From: an uncultured Selenomonadales bacterium
Lineage (GTDB): Bacteria; Bacillota; Negativicutes; Selenomonadales; Selenomonadaceae
Length of the DNA stretch: 18,851 nucleotides
Direction: 5' to 3'
Assembly: GCA_937877545.1 (NCBI GenBank)
Contig: CALFJE010000159.1
Location: 1-18,851, forward strand
The notes below the pieces were generated by a model. That model made no database searches. It worked only from the letters and a program-made list of their open reading frames with translations, and was not told where the DNA came from. The first letter of the stretch is position 1. Each line of letters starts with the position of its first letter. Of the stretch, positions 15,033-18,851 are shown piece after piece. The position numbers and the translations under genes are program-made.

Positions 15033-16139
15033 GTGAAAAAATTTTTGATAGCCGCCTTCGTCGTGTTGCTGAATTTTATACCCGTTGCCTGCGCGGAGGT
15101 CGTGACTGTGGAGGCGGACGGTTACTACACGGTTGGCGACGGTCCCGACGAAAATATTTCCGTTGCCAAGGAACGCGCCCGCGCAGAGGCAAAGCGCAAT
15201 GCGTCCGAACAGGCTTGCGTCTACGTCGAGAGTATTTCCGAAGTCAAGAACGGGGCACTTACCCGCGATGAGATTCAAACGATTTCCGCCACCGTCCTCA
15301 AAATCTGCAATGAAACTGTTTCGCCCGAAATTTTAAGCGATTCCGTGATTCAATTCCACTGCCACATTACCGCCCGGGTCGAGACGGCTGACGTTTTGGC
15401 ACAGGTAAACCAAGGCAAGGACAAGCTTATCGAAGCGACGCAACGCAATAAGGAGCTGGAAGAGGAAAACGCCCGCATAAAAGCCGAGCTTGCCGAGTTA
15501 AAGGCGCGATACAAGACTGCCAACGCCGACGAGCGCAAGCAGATTGACGCGGAAGTTAAGCGCAATGAGGAGCAATTTACGGCGGCGCAATGGAACGATA
15601 AAGGTTACGCGCTTAATAATAAAAAGGAGTTCGCCGCCGCGATTGAGTGCTTTAACAAAGCGATTGCTTTGGAGCCGCACTACGCCAAAGCATGGAACAA
15701 TTTGGGTTATGCTTATGAAAGCTTGGGCGACACTGCCGGGGCTATTGATTGTTTTAATAAGTCGATTGAGTTCAATCCGAATTACGCTGCGCCTTGGAAT
15801 AATCTCGGCTACATTCACAGCAAGTTCAATGAGCACGAGCAAGCCGCCCGGTGTTATCGTCGGGCGATTGAGATCAATCCGAAATACGTCCTTGCGCAGA
15901 ATAATCTTGCGTTCGCCTACAACAAGTTGGGCGACTATGATAAGGCGATTGCCTGTTCCCTCAAGACGATTGAGCTTGATTCAAATTATGCTAAGGGGTG
16001 GAATAATTTGGGCGTCGCGTATTTTAAGCAGAAACGTTGGCGGGAGGCGGCGGACGCTTTCGGCAGAGCGGCGGAGCTGGATCCCACTGATAAAACAATG
16101 GCGGAGAATCGCGACGCGGCATTGGCAAAAATCGGTTGA
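15033..16139 (+). CDS. Exported protein with FlgT-like N-terminal domain, coiled coil and five TPRs
   Basis: A 368-residue protein starting at GTG 15033, 5 bases after GAGGAGGTG. Residues 1-21 are a signal peptide (KKFLIAAFVVLLNFI core) with a likely signal peptidase I site ACA/EV. The Cys could suggest a lipoprotein, but the lipobox is poor. Residues 22-115 or so (EADGYYTVGDGP, AKERARAEAKRNASEQA, YVESISEVKNGALT) resemble the FlgT N-terminal domain of periplasmic outer-membrane or flagellar proteins. Residues 130-183 form a charged coiled coil. Five 34-residue tetratricopeptide repeats follow at 184, 218, 252, 286 and 320, most with WNNLGYAY-type helices. It is likely a periplasmic protein-interaction scaffold. 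It precedes speE by 13 bp and is probably cotranscribed with it; its link to polyamines is unknown. Confidence 0.85.
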   Translation: MKKFLIAAFVVLLNFIPVACAEVVTVEADGYYTVGDGPDENISVAKERARAEAKRNASEQACVYVESISEVKNGALTRDEIQTISATVLKICNETVSPEILSDSVIQFHCHITARVETADVLAQVNQGKDKLIEATQRNKELEEENARIKAELAELKARYKTANADERKQIDAEVKRNEEQFTAAQWNDKGYALNNKKEFAAAIECFNKAIALEPHYAKAWNNLGYAYESLGDTAGAIDCFNKSIEFNPNYAAPWNNLGYIHSKFNEHEQAARCYRRAIEINPKYVLAQNNLAFAYNKLGDYDKAIACSLKTIELDSNYAKGWNNLGVAYFKQKRWREAADAFGRAAELDPTDKTMAENRDAALAKIG

Positions 16140-16152
16140 CGGAGGTGTTCAA

Positions 16153-17004
16153 ATGGAGCTGTGGTTTACGGAGCAACATACGCCGCACGTGCGGTTTTCG
16201 CTGAAGGTGTACAAGCAGCTGTTCGGCGAGGCGAGCGAATTTCAGCGCGTAGATATATTTGATTCGGCGGAATTCGGCAGAATACTGGTACTTGACGGGC
16301 GAATCATGATAACCGAGCGCGACGAGTTCATCTATCACGAAATGATTACACATGTGCCGTTGTGCGTCAACCCTGCGATACGGCGGGTGTTGTTGGTGGG
16401 CGGCGGCGACGGCGGCTCTGCGCGGGAGCTTTTGAAATACGACACGATAGAAAAAATTGACTTGGTTGAGCTTGACGAAACGGTAGTTCGGGCGTGTCAA
16501 AAGTTCATACCGCAGACGGCGGCTTGCCTGGACAATCCGAGGGTGGAAATATTTTTCGCCGACGGATTAAAGTTTATCCGCCGCAAGACCGACGAGTACG
16601 ACTTGATTATCGTTGATTCGACGGATCCGTTCGGGGCGGGCGAGGGGCTTTTCACCAAGGAATTTTACGGCAACTGCTTCAATGCGCTCAAGGAGGGCGG
16701 CATCATGGTCAATCAGCATGAGAATCCGTTTTATTCGCGGGACGCTGCCGCCATGCAACGCGCTCACAAACGCCTGACGACTTCGTTCCCGATAGTGCGC
16801 GTCTATCAGATTCATATTCCGACGTATCCTGCGGGGCAATGGCTTTTCGGCTTCGCGTCGAAGAAATATCACCCGACCAACGACTTGGACTTTGCCGCTT
16901 GGAACGCGCTCAATTTGCAGACGAAGTACTACAACACGAACATTCACGTTGGAGCGTTCGCGTTGCCGACCTACGTCGTGAAAACTTTGCGGGCGGCGGA
17001 ATAA
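16153..17004 (+). CDS. speE: Spermidine synthase (polyamine aminopropyltransferase)
   Basis: Transfers the aminopropyl group of decarboxylated SAM to putrescine (or a related diamine), giving spermidine and methylthioadenosine. The protein has 283 residues from the ATG at 16153, with GGAGGTG 5 bases upstream. An in-frame extension to 15544 is only the other frame of the TPR gene and is rejected. N-terminal beta domain 1-60 starts with ELWFTEQHT. YHEM at 61-64 is the polyamine-site motif, GGGDGG at 83-88 the dcSAM loop, VELDE at 105-109 binds the nucleoside, and Asp155 in VDSTDP is the catalytic acid position. YPAGQWLFGFAS is near the C-terminus. No speD (SAM decarboxylase) is in the window, though this enzyme needs its product. 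Confidence 0.95.
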   Translation: MELWFTEQHTPHVRFSLKVYKQLFGEASEFQRVDIFDSAEFGRILVLDGRIMITERDEFIYHEMITHVPLCVNPAIRRVLLVGGGDGGSARELLKYDTIEKIDLVELDETVVRACQKFIPQTAACLDNPRVEIFFADGLKFIRRKTDEYDLIIVDSTDPFGAGEGLFTKEFYGNCFNALKEGGIMVNQHENPFYSRDAAAMQRAHKRLTTSFPIVRVYQIHIPTYPAGQWLFGFASKKYHPTNDLDFAAWNALNLQTKYYNTNIHVGAFALPTYVVKTLRAAE

Positions 17005-17027
17005 TCAGTTGCTCATAACGCCGCACC

Positions 17028-17056
17028 TTGACAGCCAAAACCGAATACGATAGCAT
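17028..17056 (+). promoter_or_regulatory. Promoter P1, upstream of the structured RNA
   Basis: Perfect TTGACA (17028-17033), 17-base spacer, TAGCAT (17051-17056). Transcription would start near 17063. It is nearly the same as the metK promoter at 17353-17381. Confidence 0.8.
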
Positions 17057-17133
17057 TGCGACGTTGAACTTGCGCAGTCGGCATCGACGGGCGGAGCAGT
17101 CAAATTTAAAACCCCCGCGAGGGGGGACAAGTT

Positions 17134-17208
17134 ATGGTCAAAATCGTTATTCGCGTGGTAATACTTACACCGATAATTCTTCTGGCACTGACGAGAGTAG
17201 CCTCCTAA
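17134..17208 (+). CDS. Possible 24-residue hydrophobic peptide inside the structured RNA
   Basis: ATG 17134 opens 24 codons: MVKIVIRVVILTP, then IILLALTRVAS, a plausible single membrane segment with basic residues near the start. GAGGGGGG lies 7 bases upstream but is the 3' arm of the CCCCC-GCGA-GGGGG hairpin, so it would be hidden. The frame crosses two predicted RNA helices. It may be chance, a leader peptide, or a dual-function RNA. Confidence 0.3.
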   Translation: MVKIVIRVVILTPIILLALTRVAS

Positions 17209-17284
17209 GCGGGAACTTAGAAGGCTACAAATCTCCAGCTATATCTTACACATATAATGGGGGTAGACTGCTTTAATCAAGTTC

Positions 17285-17314
17285 GGGCGTCTTCGGACGC
17301 CTGTCTTTTTATTA
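17285..17314 (+). terminator. Rho-independent terminator of the structured RNA
   Basis: GGCGTC (17286-17291), TTCG tetraloop, GACGCC (17296-17301), then TGTC and five T. It lies between P1 and the metK promoter, so most P1 transcripts should stop before metK. Confidence 0.85.
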
Positions 17315-17352
17315 TAACACCCGCAAGCCGCTTGTCAATGATTCACCGCGCC

Positions 17353-17381
17353 TTGACAGTCAAAATCAAATGCGATAGCAT
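17353..17381 (+). promoter_or_regulatory. metK promoter P2
   Basis: Perfect TTGACA (17353-17358), 17-base spacer, TAGCAT (17376-17381). The start near 17388 leaves a leader of only about 32 nt, too short for a SAM riboswitch. Confidence 0.8.
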
Positions 17382-17419
17382 TGCCAATATTAAACACAAT
17401 TTGAAAGCGAGGCATAAGA

Positions 17420-18607
17420 ATGCGCAGAATGTTATTCACATCAGAATCCGTAACGGAAGGTCACCCCGATAAGGTGGCGGACAGAATTTCCGACAGTATC
17501 CTCGACGCCATAATCGACAAAGACCCGCTCGGTCGCGTGGCGTGCGAGACGCTGGTAACCACGGGGCAAGTCCACGTCGTCGGCGAAATTTCCACGACTT
17601 GCTACGTTGATATTGCCAAAATCATTCGCGGAGCCGTGCGCGACATCGGCTATACCGATTCGGCTTACGGCTTCGACGCCGATACCGTGGGCGTTTTAAT
17701 TTCTCTGGACGAACAATCGCCCGACATAGCGCAGGGCGTCAACAAATCGATTGAGGCTCGCGAAGGCGACATGGCGATTGAGGACGCTATCGGCGCGGGC
17801 GACCAGGGTATGATGTTCGGCTACGCCACCAACGAGACGCCCGAATATATGCCGTTGCCCATTGCCTTGGCGCATAAGCTGGCGCGTCGTCTTGCCGAGG
17901 TTCGCAAAGTCACCCGCGAAGTTGATTATCTGCGTCCCGACGGCAAAACGCAAGTCACGATAGCCTACGAGGGCGGCAAGCCCGTCGCCGTCGATACTAT
18001 TGTCATTTCCACGCAACACAATCCCGACGTGACGCTCGAACAGATTAAGCGCGACATGATTGAATACGTGATTAAGCCCGTGGTGCCGGCGGAGCTGTTG
18101 ACGGCTCAGACCAAGTACTTCGTGAATCCGACGGGCAAATTCGTTATCGGCGGACCGCAGGGCGACAGCGGCTTGACGGGGCGCAAGATAATCGTCGACA
18201 CTTACGGCGGCTGGGCGCGTCACGGCGGCGGAGCTTTCAGCGGCAAAGACCCGACAAAGGTCGACAGGAGTGCGGCTTACGCGGCGCGTTACGTTGCCAA
18301 AAATATCGTGGCGGCGGGCTTAGCCGACGAATGCGAAATTCAACTTGCCTATGCAATCGGCGTGGCGCATCCCGTGAGCGTGCGTGTCGAAACTCGCGGC
18401 ACTGCCAAGGTTGCCGAGGAGCAGATTGAGCGGCTGGTTAATGAGAACTTCGACCTTCGCCCCGCCGGGATAATCAAAATGCTCGACCTGCGCCGCCCGA
18501 TTTACAAAGCAACTTCGGCATACGGACACTTCGGCAGGACTGACGTTGATTTTCCGTGGGAACGCACAGATAAGGCTGACGTTCTGCGCAAAGCCGCCAA
18601 CATCTGA
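17420..18607 (+). CDS. metK: S-adenosylmethionine synthetase MetK
   Basis: Makes S-adenosylmethionine from methionine and ATP; it acts as a cytoplasmic tetramer. The 395 residues are the normal length. GHPDK at residues 14-18 is the ATP/magnesium motif, GAGDQGMMFGYA at 125-136 is the family signature, and GGGAFSGKDPTKVDRSAAY near residue 275 is the P-loop-like phosphate-binding signature. The residues before it read GGWARHGGGAF, where GWGAHGGGAF is common, a small and tolerable change. ATG 17420 has GAGG 7 bases upstream; an ATG three codons on is possible. SAM feeds methylation and, once decarboxylated, the spermidine synthase encoded upstream. It has its own promoter and a strong terminator after it. 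Confidence 0.97.
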   Translation: MRRMLFTSESVTEGHPDKVADRISDSILDAIIDKDPLGRVACETLVTTGQVHVVGEISTTCYVDIAKIIRGAVRDIGYTDSAYGFDADTVGVLISLDEQSPDIAQGVNKSIEAREGDMAIEDAIGAGDQGMMFGYATNETPEYMPLPIALAHKLARRLAEVRKVTREVDYLRPDGKTQVTIAYEGGKPVAVDTIVISTQHNPDVTLEQIKRDMIEYVIKPVVPAELLTAQTKYFVNPTGKFVIGGPQGDSGLTGRKIIVDTYGGWARHGGGAFSGKDPTKVDRSAAYAARYVAKNIVAAGLADECEIQLAYAIGVAHPVSVRVETRGTAKVAEEQIERLVNENFDLRPAGIIKMLDLRRPIYKATSAYGHFGRTDVDFPWERTDKADVLRKAANI

Positions 18608-18617
18608 TAATATCGTT

Positions 18618-18657
18618 GAAAAAAATTATCCCCCTCCAAATCGGAAGGGGATTTTTT
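18618..18657. terminator. Bidirectional terminator between metK and the convergent gene
   Basis: CCCCTCC (18631-18637), loop AAATC, GGA-A-GGGG (18643-18650) followed by A and six T on the + strand. Seven A at 18619-18625 give a T run after the same hairpin on the - strand. Confidence 0.85.
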
Positions 18658-18672
18658 GTTTCCACGCAGATT

Positions 18673-18851
18673 TTATCTTTCGAGTTTGTTGCCGCTAATG
18701 TGATAAGCTTCGCCGTTGACGTTAAAGTTCGTGGCGGTGGGCTTATCGAGGATAATCGCGCTGTAGGTGTTGTCGACCTTGAAAACGACTCTGCCGGAGC
18801 CGCTGTAATAAGCCGCCGACCATTCGCCGTTAATCTCCAGCATATCGGTAT
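18673..18851 (-). CDS. Hypothetical protein, 3' end only
   Basis: A frame open from the right edge to TAA at 18673-18675, giving the last 58 residues of a protein whose start lies outside the window. It reads TDMLEINGEWSAAYYSGSG, then RVVFKVDNTYSAIILDKP, then FNVNGEAYHISGNKLER. The pattern of short beta strands split by Gly, Asn and Ser turns suggests a beta-rich domain, possibly exported. I do not recognise the family. It converges on metK and shares its bidirectional terminator, which supports it being a real gene. An internal ATG (18841-18843 on the - strand) has no visible ribosome binding site. Confidence 0.55.
   Translation of the reverse strand, partial: TDMLEINGEWSAAYYSGSGRVVFKVDNTYSAIILDKPTATNFNVNGEAYHISGNKLER

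Larger units (their letters stand above)
17063..17314 (+). ncRNA. Candidate structured non-coding RNA of about 250 nt
   Basis: The segment has its own promoter and terminator and holds no long frame. Its ends can pair: GAACUUG (17066-17072) with CAAGUUC (17278-17284), and AGCAGUC (17095-17101) with GACUGCU (17266-17272). Inside are GUCG-GCAU-CGAC (17077-17088) and a GNRA-capped stem CCCCC-GCGA-GGGGG (17112-17125). A further small stem lies over 17143-17174. A long hairpin follows, in which CUGG, GAGA, GUAGCC and CUAAG (17182-17208) pair with CUUAG, GGCUAC, UCUC and CCAG (17216-17238) around CGGGAA. The number of compatible helices is well above chance. I do not recognise it as tmRNA, SRP RNA, RNase P or a SAM riboswitch. 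A 6S-like RNA or an unknown class is possible. It could also be a leader that attenuates metK. Confidence 0.65.

Noticed and set aside
15341..16080. The 102-bp periodic similarity within 15582-16091 as a DNA repeat or CRISPR
   Set aside because: The period is 34 codons and reflects the tetratricopeptide repeats in the encoded protein; no conserved repeat-spacer pattern.
15544..16152. A long N-terminal extension of spermidine synthase
   Set aside because: The extension is the +1 frame of the TPR repeats, low-complexity and without homology; the ATG at 16153 has a perfect ribosome binding site and gives the family length.
17005..17419. SAM riboswitch or T-box upstream of metK
   Set aside because: No S-box core, no SAM-II or SAM-III signature and no GGGUGGNACCGCG T-box sequence were seen; metK also has its own promoter after the terminator.
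17028..17472. Two overlapping frames of 70-80 codons in the speE-metK gap
   Set aside because: They start inside promoters or the terminator, cross RNA helices, and have no ribosome binding site or recognisable composition.

Overview
The window is about 18.9 kb of bacterial chromosome of moderately high GC. It most likely comes from a Bacillota member, and I lean towards Negativicutes (Selenomonas-like), probably a metagenomic contig because it opens with a run of 15 G. This rests on a SepF-type division protein, a class II-like EPSP synthase, a Bacillus-type SpeA decarboxylase, strong AGGAGG-type ribosome binding sites, sigma-A promoters, and a secreted protein whose N-terminal domain looks like FlgT. 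No rRNA or tRNA is present to fix the taxonomy, so this is inference.

Left block (1-8264, all + strand, junctions of 15 bases or less or overlapping): a 5'-truncated family 2 glycosyltransferase, a complete tandem paralogue of it, then trpD-trpC-trpF-trpB, a nicotinate phosphoribosyltransferase (pncB), and a DUF5672-type glycosyltransferase-like protein. It reads as one operon. trpE, trpG and trpA are not in it. The operon collides tail to tail (36 bp overlap) with aroA on the - strand (8229-9509).

Middle block (9510-13350): a 439-bp gap holds an unannotated 37-residue hydrophobic protein on the - strand. It has a good promoter, a strong ribosome binding site partly buried in a hairpin, and an opposing + strand terminator at its 3' end, so it resembles a type I toxin-antitoxin locus. 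Divergent from it, a near-consensus promoter drives typA/bipA. A very divergent RpoD-like sigma factor follows (sigma-3 region deleted, key promoter-contact residues lost), then sepF with its own promoter and terminator.

Right block (13350-18851): a polyamine/SAM cluster made of a fold-I Arg/Lys/Orn decarboxylase (speA type), an exported FlgT-like plus TPR protein, spermidine synthase (speE) and SAM synthetase (metK). Inside it are two things easily missed: a 54-residue coiled-coil protein on the - strand between the decarboxylase and the TPR gene, and a transcription unit of about 250 nt between speE and metK. That unit has its own TTGACA-N17-TAGCAT promoter and terminator, and its ends can pair with each other, so it looks like a structured non-coding RNA. 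The metK promoter is a near copy of the promoter of this RNA. The window ends in the 3' part of an unknown - strand gene convergent with metK, with a bidirectional terminator between them.

The best candidates for something undescribed are the structured RNA with twin promoters (17028-17381), the small hydrophobic protein locus (9520-9860), and the eroded sigma factor (11832-12554).
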